A program made the position numbers and the translations under genes. The notes under the pieces were generated by a model that saw only the letters and a list, made by a program, of their open reading frames with translations, was not told the DNA's origin and ran no database searches. Shown piece after piece: positions 10,105-22,500 of a DNA stretch of 64,000 nt. Origin of the DNA: Arthrinium phaeospermum (lineage: Eukaryota > Ascomycota > Sordariomycetes > Amphisphaeriales > Apiosporaceae); assembly GCA_006503535.1 (NCBI GenBank), contig QYRS01000008.1:2790001-2854000 (forward strand), given 5' to 3'. The number at the start of each line of letters is the position of its first letter. Position 1 is the first letter of the stretch.

Positions 10105-11966
10105 ATGTCGGCCTTCTTCGCCAGCATGGGCGGCGTCGCCGGCGCCCCTTCCGCCTACGTCCCTGCCGGTCCCAGCCGCTCGGGCGACCACACTCACCCT
10201 CACGACACCACCGCGACTACCGAGAACACTGTCATCCACCACCATGTCGACAATGACAGCACCGAGAAGGGCTCGCTTCCCTCGCCGGCGAGCTCCATCG
10301 AAGATGTCGAGCAGCAGCACGACATTGACCCCGCCGCCGAGCGCCGCCTGCTTCGCAAGCTCGACTGCACCGTCTACCCCATCCTGTTCATCGTCTACAT
10401 GATGTCGTTCCTCGCATCAACAGCAAATCAACATCAGCAATGCCAAAATCCAGGGCATGGCCGCCGACTTAGACCTTGACGAGGGAAACCGCTTCAACAT
10501 TGCTCTCTTCGTGCGCCGACCTTTCCCTAACTAACCCCCAATCTTCACGTGTTAATGAAACTGACCCCCTCCTTCCCATGTCCACAGATCTACTTCGTCC
10601 CCTACATCCTGCTCGAGGTGCCCAGCAACATGGTGATTCGCAAGGTGCGCCCGTCGTGGTACCTATCGGGCCTCATGGCCTGCTGGGGCATCATCAACAT
10701 GTGCATGGGCTTCGTTCATAACTACCAGGGTCTCATCGTTCTGCGCTTCTTCCTCGGTGCCTTTGAGGCTGGCGTCATGCCTGGTATCATCTACTTGACG
10801 TCCATGTACTATAAGCGACACGAATTCCAGACGCGCATGAGCTTCTTCTTCTGCTCCACCCTTATCGGCGGCGCAGTCGGCGGTGTAAGTTTTTAATTTA
10901 TGTCTCATCCCATCTACCCTACAAATTGTTTTCAGAGGACTGAACTGACAGTGACACCCAATCTAGCTGCTTGCTTACTCCATTTCCCACCTCGGCGGCT
11001 CGCACGGCCTCGCCGCCTGGCGCTGGATCTACATTATCGAGGGCGCCATTACCGCCGGCATCGCCCTCTTCGCCTCGTTCCTCATCGTCGACTGGCCCGA
11101 GCAATGTCGCTTCCTCACCGACGCCGAGAAGGACCTTCTCCGCCGCCGCCTCGCCGCTGACGGTGCCGAAGAGGCTCAAATGGAGTAAGTCTCTTGCACC
11201 CACCCGCCCTTACTGAGGAATCAAAGATCGACGTTGAGCTGACGACTTACCCTTCACCACCCATAGCACCCTCAATGCCCAGGCCTGGCGTCTCATCCTG
11301 TGCGACTGGAAGATCTGGCTCGGCGCCCTCGTCTACATGGGCGTCGGCGTCACGGGCTACGCGACCACCTTCTTCATGCCCACCATCCTCCTGGAGTTCG
11401 GCTGGAAGGCCTTAGAGGCCCAGATCCGCACCATCCCCGTCTACCTTGTCAGCGCCTTGGGCATGCTCCTCGTCGCGCGCCTCTCCGACAGGCTCAAGCA
11501 CCGCTCCGGCTTCATCCTCGGCGGCAGCGCCGTCGCCACCGTCGGCTACGCCATGCTCCTGTGCCAGTCCTCTCTTCACCGCGACGCCAAGTTCGCCGCC
11601 GTCTTCCTCGTGTCGCTGGGCGGCTACGTCTCCGCGCCCATGGCGCTGGCCTGGCTCGCCAACAACATGAGCGGGCACTGGAAGCGCGCCTTCGGCTCCG
11701 GCACGCAGGTCATGCTCGGCAACATCGCGGGCATCGTCGCCTCCAACATCTTCCTCGTCGGCGAGGCGCCCCGCTACCCGACCGGCTACGGCGTCGCCCT
11801 CGGCATGACGTGGCTGGGAGTCTTGGCCACTGTTGCTATGGCTGTGGGCATGTGGCTTGAGAACCGCAGGCGCGATCGCGGCGGTCGGGACGACCGGCTG
11901 TTGCTGCCCGAGGCGGAGCTCCGGAACTTAGGTGACGATCATCCTTCGTTCCGGTTTACGTTGTGA
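10105..11966 (+). CDS. MFS transporter, allantoate permease (DAL5) / anion:cation symporter type, with one frameshift
   Basis: The start at 10105 (AACCATGTCG) gives a hydrophilic Ser/His-rich N-terminus followed by the family motif VYPILFIVYMMSFL. Introns are 10511-10587, 10885-10966 and 11185-11266, all GT-AG with in-frame junctions (ALF/IYF, GG/LLAY, QM-D/TLNA). Downstream helices include FVPYILLEVPSN, RFFLGAFEAGVMPG and AWRWIYIIEG, all typical of this 12-helix plasma-membrane family. It imports organic anions such as allantoate, ureidosuccinate, nicotinate or related acids; the substrate is not readable. The lesion is in exon 1: after SFL (CTC ends 10413) there are 13 bases (10414-10426) before the expected INISNAKIQGM, where relatives have two codons (Asp-Arg). 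The frame therefore shifts and ends at 10479 after 124 residues. Everything else looks intact and strongly codon-biased, so this is either a young pseudogene or a sequence error. Confidence 0.83.
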
Positions 11967-12596
11967 TCATCGAATCCTGCAAGCTCTTCGGTCTGGTTGC
12001 GCGATTCCGGTTTGATAATGAAAACATTTGATGCGTTTTAATGCTGGTAATTTCGGCCACGAAAGCAAGAGAAGAGTTTTGAGGCACGAATCTGGGAACT
12101 GGGAACTGCCAATCATCATGAGCTCGGCGTGGGAGCTTTGGCCTTTTGATGTATATAGACCTGGATTGGCAGCCTGTCTTGGGAAGGCGCTATGGGATCT
12201 GTCCTTTCGTCAGAGATAGAGAGGAGGATGGATCTTTTGGGTTGGACATCGTCGTCCTTTTTGCCAATAGACATCAAGCTTGTATAGTACATGTAAACAT
12301 AAATTAAGGGTTCATTGGAGAAGGAGTTCGTTCTACACGTCATGGATCCGATTTGCGACACTGGATCAATCGACCTTGAACCTCGTCTGAGGACCATCGA
12401 GTGACGAAGGCCGTGGCAAAACTGACGTGTGTGCTGACCAAGCGCTTGTCAAATCTTGTTCAGACGAGTTCGTTCCGCTTCTAGAGATACCAAAGTAGTT
12501 GAGCGTCATCTTACGCCAAACTGGTGAGGGACATGGATGGATCATGATAGCTTCGTTGCTCCCCCAGTGGTCTTCAAAAGGAAAAGCAAAAAGCAC
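11967..12596. other. 3' flank of the DAL5-type transporter gene
   Basis: Untranslated and intergenic sequence. No second gene is supported. Confidence 0.5.
12588..12592 (-). terminator. T5 run after the tRNA-like element
   Basis: Five T on the minus strand, four bases after the discriminator position, fit an RNA polymerase III terminator. Confidence 0.45.
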
Positions 12597-12666
12597 AACA
12601 CCCCTAGGGATTCGAACCCCAGCCTCGATGGATATTCCATGGTGCACTACCATTGTACTAGAGTGT
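12597..12666 (-). pseudogene. tRNA-like element, degenerate (Gly-like D arm)
   Basis: On the minus strand the acceptor halves ACACTCT (12666-12660) and GGGGTGT (12604-12598) pair, two of the pairs being G-T. A box A TAGTACAATGG and D stem GTAC/GTGC follow, and the T arm TGGGG-TTCGAAT-CCCTA with box B GGTTCGAATCC is canonical. A T5 run follows the 3' end. The anticodon arm is broken: the 17 bases CCATGGAATATCCATCG do not give a five-pair stem with T33 and a readable anticodon, and only one base separates the acceptor from the D stem. The D arm resembles fungal tRNA-Gly. It is probably a tRNA pseudogene or tRNA-derived element with intact pol III boxes. Confidence 0.55.
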
Positions 12667-14928
12667 CTAGATGATGACTTGAAGGACGGTATACTACCAA
12701 GTGTCGTTCCTTTGGTTTATGTAGCCTCTGGCTCTTTAGGTAGGCTGGCAAAAGCTTCGATTGCGATGGTCATGTGGTCATACTAGCAATACCCCTTGGC
12801 ACAGAGAAGATTGAACGTGTCTCACACCTCCTTTCTCTTGGGGATGGTACAGGTAAAAGAACGCCGAGTGAAGATGCCTCCGTTGACCATGGTGGGTGTT
12901 TGTAATGTATCCCTGCGCGGCTCCTAGCTTCAAACCTGAATTATGCGGGCTCTTGCTCGAAGATTTCATGGTGGCGGTTGTGATACTACTCGGTCTGTTT
13001 GCCCGCTCCAGTGGATGTATTTGATAGGTGATGGGGACAAGACAGAGACGTCTGCCAGCGCCCAGGGGCTGTAAACATCTCGATCCTCCTGTGCCGCCTA
13101 ACCTCCGTGTCTCGTACTTGATTGTCCATGTCCATGCTTATCTCATGACCCCTGAACTTGCGCATGTAAGGCGTGAGGCAGTGACAGTCCCCCTATTCCC
13201 CGGGAGACACATCTAAGCTCTTTGGTACCGTCCGAAACAGGAGGATGCGAATGTTTAGGACGACCGTCGTCGTTATTCCGGATATTCTGGTACATTTGCC
13301 CTCTATCTGATCGACTTGAAGTGGCTGGGCTGTCACCAGAACATCTCACAGCCTGCAATCAGTCAGCATACCGCATTTCATCACCCCGTAGCGCCAGAGT
13401 ACATGACTAGTGACGGCGGCATCCTACAGCGGTTCGTGAAACCGAACATGCTCTCCTTGGGAAGATCCGAATCCCTTCCCGAACTTGGCGGACATCATTT
13501 TCAACACTCGACACAAACATATTTGAGTTCTACGTAGGTTCGATATAACTGCGACAGCGACTACGCAGAGGGCATGACATGGCCAAGGCTGGGCTGTGCC
13601 ATTGTCGTCATGAGTGTCATATGCAATGTTCCGCACCCGCACTGACAGTCGACTGGGGATGAGTAAGTACATAAGGCTGCATTCACTGTCCTTATTGCTT
13701 ATTTGAAATCGACGGTTGAATTATGGAGAACGGGCCGATTTGGTAACTGTAGCGCATCGATGCTAGAAACACTTGGGTTCTTGGGGTGGCAGGGGCGAAC
13801 GTCAACTTGGTAATGTGATGCGTTGAATCGCGTATTGCTTTTTCTCTGCTTTCCCCCAACTTGCTGCAGGGTAACTATCAGATCCCGGCCCTGGTCCCTG
13901 CGGTTAGTCCGGGTGGTATGCCGGCATATGTGAAAGTGGAGATATCATAATATAGCGGCAAGGTAAATGTAACATCGATCCAATGGACGATTTCTCCGAC
14001 AAAGCCAAGGCGCACCCGTGCCATCAGGGTAGCATTCTGAGGAGCCCTGAAGCTCGGGAAGACACATGAACACACATCGCAGACCAAGCGATGTCTCTGC
14101 ATTGGAATCGTTCTAGAAGACACCGAAGGGGCTTATGCAATCGCGAACTTCGCGAAACGGGCACTGCGCTCGGCGCTGCTGGTTGATTTGACGTGCGAAC
14201 AGACTACTGATACAAGGGGCCTTAAAAGTGCAGGAACATGGAAGGGATCGACGTCATGGAACATCGAGGCTTCAGGCGCCATATCTCGATGCCGAGCAAC
14301 AAGCCTCGTCAAGAGGATTTGGTTGCTATTGTCTACGATAATGCCTATCATCATGCTTACCTACCAGACGCGAATGGACCTGGCTCCTGGACTAATACCT
14401 GGTACAGGCACGCGGTAGGCCAGTAATATGATACGTATGCTTCGATTCCCGACCATCCAGGGCCGAGTTCAATATGAAACTTGTTTATTGGTTTTGTTGA
14501 TATACCACGGACCGGCCCAATCAAGGGGGTCCCCTGACATGGCTCGAACAAACCTCGTATCGCCAGTCACTTGGCCGAGGGTGACGGGTTGAGAGAGACG
14601 AGGCCGACCATCCGGGACGTGCTTTCATCGCCAGGGACAATCAAAACATTGGCCGCTGGATCCGGGGATGGCCAGCGGCAAACGGGTCTTGGAAGGATGG
14701 TGGCATATGTCGTTTTACTGATAATATATCTGCCTTGACGCTCAAAGAGAACGGGCCCTCGTCCTGTCAGAGACAATCGAATCATGCCTCCATTTTGTTT
14801 TCTGATGACTTGATGTCACCACTATCTTCCTCTTCTTCTTTCGTGTGTTGAGCAAACACCAACACTTCTAACAATAGCTTCTTGTGTATAATACCCTTTT
14901 GATGAAACGTACACCACGACTTACCAAA
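12667..14928. other. Intergenic region before the DHA1 transporter
   Basis: No supported gene. Small open frames near 14133-14426 on both strands are not recognisable. From about 14800 the sequence becomes a C/T-rich leader ending in ACCAAAATGG. Confidence 0.5.
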
Positions 14929-16860
14929 ATGGATCACCGACACTCTGCGCCGATGACCATGCTTCCGAGCTACCAGTCCACGCGCCACAACACGTTCGCC
15001 GCCCCCGATGCCGTCGACTCGAGCGGGCATCCCCACAACGAGCCCTGGACCGACGAGATGCGAGAATGGGGACGCAGCGGCCCCTTGCGAAAACTCCCGT
15101 CCAAGGAGGACGACATCTGGTGGTCGGTGAAAGGGCAGTCGGGCTCTATCAGGAGGAGTAGCGACTCGATCAGGCCGATCGTCAGCAAGACTCCAGAAGA
15201 TCCGAACCTCGTATGTGGCACTCCTCCAAAGCTGTTAGAGATATGAGTAGAGACACTAACAAGCCTTCCATCACAGGTGACCTGGGACGGCCCCTCGGAC
15301 CCCATGAACCCGCAGTCCTGGTCCATGACGAGGAAGTACTCCCAGTCCCTCATCCTGGGCCTCTTCCTCTTCATCGGCAACTTCTCGGGCACCATGGTGG
15401 CGCCGGCGCTGGACCTCATCGGCCAGGACCTCGGCATCCCCGCGGGCCCCGAGCGGACGCTGATCCTGTCCGTCTCGCTCTTCGCCGGCGCCGTCGCGCC
15501 CATGTTCTGGGCGCCCCTCATCGAGGTCTACGGCCGCATCCCCATCATGGTCTACCCGCACTTCCTGCAGCTCGTCTTCAACACGGCGTGCGGGTTCGCG
15601 CAGACGGGGCCGCAGATGAACATCTTCCGGTTCCTGGCCGCGGTGGGCTCGAGTCCGCCGGGTATTGTAGGTCCACCACGAACTCCCTTCTTCTATCATC
15701 AGACTCGCAAGCTAATAGTGGTCATTTATCAGATCGCCCCCGGCCTCACGGCCGACATGTACCCCGCCAGCCAGGGCGGCCTGGGCGACACGATGCACTC
15801 GATGCTCCCCTTCGTCGGCACCGCCCTGGGCCCCGTGGTGGGCGCCCAGATCGCGGCGACGGGCCAGTGGCGGTGGATCTTCTGGTCGACGTCCTTTTTG
15901 AGTATTATCGCCATCGCGCTGGGCCTCACCGTGCTGCGCGAGACCAACCACACCGTCATCCTCGGCAGGAAGGCCGCGAAACTCCGCAAGGAGACGGGCA
16001 ACCCGCGGCTGCACTCGCAGTACCACCACCCGGACATGTCGTTCGTGGCGCTGTTCCGCAAGCGGCTGGTGCTGCCGTTCCTGATGCTGGTGACGCACCC
16101 CATCGTGCAGCTGCCGTTCCTGTACAGGGCCTACCTGTTTGGGGTCATCGCCCTGATTATTTCAACGTTTGAGCAGGTCTGGGAGGACGGCTACGGCATG
16201 GACAAGAGCACCGCCAGCTTCAACTACTTCGCCCTCATGGCCGGCTTCATCATTGGCCTGCAGCTCAGCCACCACTTCATCGACGGGGTAAGTTTTCATT
16301 GCTCCCTAATTGAGTCAAATCTGCCTCGCCTTGGCTTGCATGCATATGCGGGGAGACATCAAAGCTAATGCGCGTTCTATCAACTAAAACAGACCTCGGC
16401 CTACTTCCGCAAGAAGACGGGGCGCGACCACGTCCCGGAATGGCGCATCCCGCCCAGCATCGCCACCGCCATCCTGGTGCCGACGGGCCTGCTGATCTAC
16501 GGCTGGACGGCCGAGAACCGGCTGCACTGGTCGCTGCCGGACCTGGGCATTATTCTCTTGGGGGTCGGCTGCATCCTGGGCTTCTTCAGCATGCAGCCGT
16601 ACGTGACGGACTCGTGCGGGCCCGAGTACGCCTCGAGCGCCCACTCGGTCGGCCAGCTGCTCAAGGGCCTCTTCGAGTTCAGTTTTCCGCTCTTCGGGCC
16701 CCCGCTCTACGACGGGCTGGGGCTCGGCGTGGGGAATACCATTTTGGCGCTGCTGACGCTGGCGATCGGGGTGCCCATCCCCATGGTCTTTTGGTTCTTT
16801 GGCGAGAAGATCCGCGGCCGGAGTAAGGCGGGGTTCCCTGTCTGGCCAAGCACGCGGTGA
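14929..16860 (+). CDS. MFS drug:H+ antiporter-1 (DHA1) type transporter
   Basis: Four exons, 14929-15210, 15277-15666, 15733-16287 and 16393-16860, all joined in phase 0, give 564 residues. The introns of 66, 66 and 105 nt are GT-AG; the second has no stop and could be read through. I chose the ATG at 14929 (CAAAATGG); in-frame ATGs at 14884 and 14902 are alternatives. A hydrophilic N-terminus of about 90 residues leads to WDGPSDPMNPQSW (97-109), the pre-TM1 motif of fungal polyamine and multidrug DHA1 proteins. A motif A variant APLIEVYGRIP (173-183) and a motif C-like GTALGPVVGAQ (253-263) before QWRWIFW follow. It should be a 12-helix plasma-membrane exporter of drugs, polyamines or toxins. 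The substrate is not determinable. The neighbouring transporters are from other families. Confidence 0.92.
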
Positions 16861-18029
16861 TTCATTCCAAGAGGAGTGTTCTCTCGTTGGTTTCAGCGGT
16901 GTGCATACACGAGCATTCAGCAGATCCTCGCCATGAACGGCAGGGGTTGCGATTGAGGATGCCGCGGGAATCGGGGATCTGGATCAACCCGACTCGGACC
17001 CTGGCATATACTATTCATTGTATTATACATTATATATCATTTCTCTGTGTATTATACGAGGCAGGTAGAGGGGAGGAGTATCGGGTTTGTCGTTGGATTT
17101 GTTTCTTTTTCTCTCTTGGCTTCATTGTTGGTTTCCGATTCGCTTGGGTTCTGCAGGCCAGACAGATAGATTGAAATCAAATCATCCTTTTAGCACCGAA
17201 GATCTTACCACTACGATTCAATACCCCAGGTTATATGTGACCCCCCCTTGTAAACACTGAACCGGGTAGGGTAGTAGTCTGAAAAGAAATTCTCCGAGAT
17301 CGACGGCCAGTCTTGAGGCTTGGTGCTGGAAAACGTGCGACTCCCATGCAGCATTACATATGCCGCGCACGTTCTATATGATGGAATGCCAATGAGCAAG
17401 GGTGGCTCTAACGCATCTATCAACTATCATATCCTACCAACAATCGTCAAACCAATGCCCAGCCTCCACCTGGTCGCCCGGAGAGCACTGCCGAAGCCTG
17501 GGGTTGCAACCGCCACCACCCTGCCAGCACCGCCACGGCCACCGTTACATCGCGCCATCGTAGCACCAACCCAGATGTGACAGGTCCGTCCTCCGCGGTT
17601 TCACGCCCGCGCCAGAGCCAGAGGGATTGCACTTGCCGCCAGAGCGCACCGGGCACCTCGAGTATTGGAAATCTTGAGAATCTTGTCCGTCCCTTGGCTG
17701 CACTCCTGACCGTCACAGGTAGGGCAGGAAGCGCCGGTCACAAAACACCGAGTTCCCTTGGGAGCGACTCCTGTTCCGCCCGGCGATGGGCTGAGCGTAT
17801 GCCGCATATGCGGCTAGGAGATGGGGGACGAGGGAATGAGGGGGTTGAGAGACATTGTTCTGGACCAAGGCCATCAACTCGACAGGAAGCGTCTCGTTGT
17901 CCAGATCAAGACTTTCCACAAACATGAACTATTAAAAGCGTCACCGTCCCGAACGGGCTGGTGTAGTCGACCCGAACGAAAATGGACGCATTGCATAACT
18001 GAAACCCGATTCCAGATCTATCTAACATC
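16861..18029. other. Spacer between DHA1 and ArsB-like genes
   Basis: The first 350 bases are the AT-rich 3' flank of the DHA1 gene. On the minus strand, 17601-17925 contains a short cysteine-bearing frame with CFVTGASCPTCDGQECSQ, but it has no clear start, signal peptide or exon structure, so I do not call a gene. Confidence 0.4.
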
Positions 18030-20284
18030 ATGGAAAACCTATCGACAGACACCAGCCACATCCGGGAGTGGCGATCCATCATCACCCTCATCGCCTTCTT
18101 CCTGGCCAGTAAGTAGCGCCACCCCTTGACACCTCTCCCCATCTATTGCCACAAGCTCATCATGCCTCTCAGATATCGCGGTGCTCTTTCCCTTCCACAT
18201 CCCCCTCCCCATCCCCCGCTTCCTGTGGAATGCCGCCCTGAGCATCTTGGTCAAGCTGCGCATCATCCCCCCGCGGCGGCAGTCCGAAGAAGATGCCGCC
18301 CACCAGACTGTCGACCACTATGGCCGTGACGACACGGGCGTCTTCCGCCTCGCCCGCTTCCCCATCAACATGATCACAGCCCCCCTGATCGCCGACCTCT
18401 TCCTGCTCGCCACCCTCGCCATCGGCCGCGACGAGGTCTACAACGGCATCGTGGGCGCCAACAGCATCGACCCCATCGACGTCATGGTCTTCTTCATCAC
18501 GCTCGCCTACATCGCCCTCTCCCTCGACGCCTCGGGCCTGATCCGGTACCTGGCCTGCCGCGTCCTCAAGGCCGGCAAGAGCGGGCGCCGCCTCTATTTC
18601 TATTTGTACAGCTTCTTCTTCGCCCTGACGACGTGCATCGGCAACGACCCCATCATCCTGTCGGGCACGCCGTTCCTCGCCTACATCACGCGCGTGTCCA
18701 ACATCGAGGCGCCCGAGGCCTGGATCTACTCCCAGTTCGCCATCGCCAACATCGCCTCGGCCATCCTGGTCTCGTCCAACCCGACCAACCTGGTGCTGAC
18801 GGCCGCCTTCAGCATCCGCTTCATCGACTACACGGCCAACATCATCGTCCCCGTCCTCTTCACCGTCGTCCTCCTCTTCCCGTTTCTCCTGTTCGTCGTC
18901 TTCCGCGACCGCGCCTTCATCCCCCAGAACATCGAGATGCAAAAGCTCGAAGGCGACGAAGGAGAAACTACACCGATCAATCCCAACATCCCCTACGCCC
19001 AGCACCTCGGTGGCGGCGACGACCAGGGTTTAAGAGAAGTCATCCACCCCTTCCTCGACAAAAAGGGCGCCAGCTTCGCCGCCCTCGTCATGGCCGCGAC
19101 GCTCATCACCGTCCTCGCCCTCAACGCCGCCACGGGCGGCGAGGTGCCCGTCTACTGGGTCACCCTGCCCGCCGCCGTCGTCATGTTTTGCTGGGACGTG
19201 ACGTTTGGCTGGCTCAGCCGGCACGAGACGCGCGAGCTGGCCCGCCGCGGGCAGCGCGAGGCCGAGCGCGCCGGGATCGCGCAGACTATTCTGGCCGAGC
19301 GACGTCGGGGAGAGATGGCGATGCACCACGAGGATGAGAAGTCGGAGCTGCCGACGAGGCCGCGCGCCGCGCCTGTCGTGTCGCCTAGCAGCACCGAGGT
19401 CGAGCCCGCCTCGGACCGCGACGACGAAAACACCAAAAACAACAATAACAACGAGATCCGTCCCGCGCCGCCGCCCCTCGTGCCCCACCGGCAGCCGTCC
19501 GACGACGAAAAGAGCCGGAGCACGGCGGACGCGGACCTCGAGCGCCAAATCTCACAGGAGCTCCAGCTGCGCCACCACCATCACCAACAACAACCCCCCG
19601 AACCGACGACGCTCGTGTCCATGTTCCGCGACGCGAAGGCGTGGGCGCGGGCGACGTTCCCGACGGCCACGACCGTCTTGGGGCTCCTCCCGTTTCCGTT
19701 GGTGCCGTTCGCTTTCGCCATGTTCGTGCTGGTGGAGGCGCTCGTCACCAAGGGGTGGGTGCCGGTGTTCGCGTACGGGTGGCATCACTGGGTGAACAAG
19801 ACGGGGACCGTGGGCGCCATCGGCGGCATGGGTTTCGTGTCGGTCATCCTCTGCAATGTGGGTTTACTTCTTTTTTTCATTGATATTGAGATGTCTAATC
19901 TGACTCTATGTCTTTCCCCAGTTCTCCGGCACCAACATCGGCACCACCATCCTCCTCTGCCGCATCCTCCAGACCTGGCAGCAGATCCACGCCGACGCCG
20001 GGACCTCCATCAGCGACCGCACCTTCTGGGGCGCCGTCTACAGCATGGCCGTGGGCGTCAACTACGGCGCCTTCAGCTCCGCCTTCAGCGCCTCGCTCGC
20101 CGGCCTGCTCTGGCGCGACATCCTGGCCAAGAAGGGCATCTTCCAGCGCCGCACCGCCTTCTTGAGGGTCAACGTGCCCATTATTACGGTGGCCATGGCC
20201 GTCGGCACCGCCGTGCTCATCGGGGAGATTTATATTATCCGGGGGAGCAGGAGTACGTTCTGCGGGAGTAGTCGTAGTAGCTAA
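18030..20284 (+). CDS. ArsB/NhaD-like ion permease (citrate-transporter-like domain)
   Basis: Three exons, 18030-18108, 18173-19857 and 19922-20284, with 64-nt introns (gtaagt...ctcag; gtgggt...cccag), give 708 residues. The ATG at 18030 starts MENLSTDTSHIREW. The protein is a polytopic membrane protein of the ion transporter superfamily. Hydrophobic spans include one around residues 90-112, the conserved loop GNDPIILSGTPF (183-194), and SNPTN (228-232), the substrate-loop type motif. The second half has the mirrored FSGTNIGTTIL at the start of exon 3 (589 on). The two halves are joined by a long hydrophilic loop (about 375-510) with Glu/Arg-rich, poly-Asn and His-rich (494-497) parts. Relatives export arsenite or antimonite or exchange Na+ for H+; the fungal substrate is uncertain. 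The last ten residues are low complexity. Confidence 0.87.
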
Positions 20285-22500
20285 CAGATGCGGACGGCGG
20301 CGGTGTTCATTCCGGGGGGATCATGTGATTACGGGGAAATGAATCCGCATCTCGTAGTCTCTATCCACCTCATGGGCTCCCTCCCGTGGCATTGGGAGAA
20401 CTGGTCCAGTTTACCAACTGCCCACCAGCAAGAAGCAGGGGGTAGGGAGTATGTAGCGGGAGACACAAGCAGGCCCCACAGAGAAGACCCAGACTCAATA
20501 TTGTACTCTTTTTTTTTCTCTCTTCGTGCATAGGTATCTAGATGGCCTGGCCTGAGAGCCTGACTAACAAGAACCCTACCCGTTCATCTTCACGAGCCGT
20601 AACCTGCCACGTGATGCCATCAACCAAATAAACCCACATTCACCCGTTCCCAAGAAGAGGAATGCCTAAAGTGGGCGGGCGAGTGTTTGTTGCCAGATGC
20701 CCCGCTCCCCTCCCCAGTCGTCGTCGCCAACGAACGACTGCAACTAACTACCAAGGGGGCACTGTGTTTGGTTCCTTCGTGCATTTTTGACAGCTCTGGC
20801 CAAGGCAACCGGCCATCCATCCATCCATCCATCCATCCATACATTGCCATCAAATGGATGGCCTGTCTGCAGTCACCACCAATGATTGTAGTCTTTCCCA
20901 CATTCAATAATGTTCCCACAACATATTGAAGTTTTTTTTCCCCCCTAGGCTCGATGCCTACCCATTCCAAAGATCCAGCCCGAAAGAAAGGAAACCGGTG
21001 GGGAGGGCGAGGGGATGGGATGGACCACGTACAAAAAGTGGCCTGCCTCCCCTGCGTGAATCGCGGCAATCATCACCACGCCCATCCATGGATACATCCC
21101 CCAACCCACCTCCAGGTGGAGGCTGTCAAAGCGTCACACGCGCGCCCGCCCGCCAGCACAGCACGACGCACGTACGCCCAAGCCAAGCAACGACAGAAAA
21201 ACAAGACGACAGCGACGATCATAGGAACAGAACACCGAAAGGCAATCAAGATTCATGTGAAAGAAGAATGATTTGTATTTGTATTAAGCTGCTGTGGCTC
21301 CCATAGAGTGGAGAGGGACCCGATTTCCTACTTATATACCTATGTATTATTCAAACAAGTGTCTCCCTGCCGAGAGACATCGTGAAAAGTGCAATTGCGG
21401 AATCTAATGCATGCATGGATGGGCCTACCTGCCCAATTCCCCAAGTCTCGTTTATCCCTTGGGTATCAATGTTTTGTGTATCCGCTCATCCCGCAATCCC
21501 CGTAACGCCAGAAAGGAAAAAAAAAAGAGACCGGTACCACGTCCTCCGTCTTCCACCTTCAATCCGACCGGAAGCACTGTGCCAGCTGGATGCGTAGTAG
21601 ACAGGCAGTGAGTGGTGCCGCAATAGCAAGCTGGACCCTGGTTTAGGAAGATGCATCGGGGAGCGCCCGAAACGTGCCAGCCATCATCAGAGAAACGTAA
21701 GATGGAAGCAGTATGGCGGAGACCCCCGCGAGGAGTCGTGCCTGCCTCATGCTCATGGTTCACAGTCTCGAGCCCAGCACTGGTTATGAGATAGCATCGC
21801 GCGTTGGTTGGATAGAACATAATGTTGCTAGTAGTCGACAGCAATCTAGCCCAACTAGAACAAAGCCATCCCCATCCGTCGTCATCAAAACGCCCATGTC
21901 CCCTTCTATCCATTCGACTCCTGCAGGCGCACCAAACTTGGGCCGCCCAATGCGCCACACGCAGAGCAGCAGACTGTCCTCGCACTGATTCGCGACGCCA
22001 AATGATCCAGACGATTGAGAGGTGAGCATTATGCATTAGAAAAAGAAACACCACCCCCCCTAGTCTGGTCTTCATAGCAAGTCATCATATGTACCCGTCC
22101 AATGGCCCCCGCCTGTGAAGCCAGTCGTGGATTGCCAATGCCTGAAAACGCCGTTATGTAAAAAGCAGTAGTATCCCCAAATGGCCCCCCGGTTTTTTGT
22201 TTCCCCTATTCGCTACGTGTACTGCAAAAAGGACAATGACACAACTGGCAAATGCCGTTCGTTGCGATGCTGCCGATGCCTTGAACGCCTTGCCGAGGAA
22301 AATGCAGTCAAAAAAACAACTCCGTAACAGTCGTGGTATAAAAGGATGAAAATGACAAGTCAAGAATGTTCGGGTCCGGTGCGCCGTCGACAACGACAGG
22401 CCGACCCTTCCTATTGTCGGGTTGTGCAAAGCCCCTTCCTATCGGTAGCCTCGCGGTGTGTTTGTTTGTTCGTTGGTGTATGGGTAGGATATGATATTTC
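20285..22500. other. Convergent 3' spacer (ArsB-like and Gac1-like genes)
   Basis: The two flanking genes point at each other across this interval. No gene is supported; a 207-codon minus-strand frame at 21452-22075 has no family similarity and probably lies in the Gac1-side 3' untranslated region. Confidence 0.5.
20813..20840. repeat. (CCAT)7 microsatellite
   Basis: Seven perfect CCAT units. Confidence 0.95.

Noticed and set aside
18169..19005. Long minus-strand frames opposite the ArsB-like gene (also 19030-19548)
   Set aside because: They are Glu/Asp/Gly/Val-rich antisense shadows of a GC-rich exon.
10105..20284. A transporter gene cluster with a biosynthetic pathway
   Set aside because: No backbone enzyme (PKS, NRPS, terpene synthase) or tailoring gene is near, and the three transporters belong to unrelated families.
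21452..22075. 207-codon minus frame downstream of the Gac1-like gene
   Set aside because: No similarity; lies in the likely 3' untranslated region.
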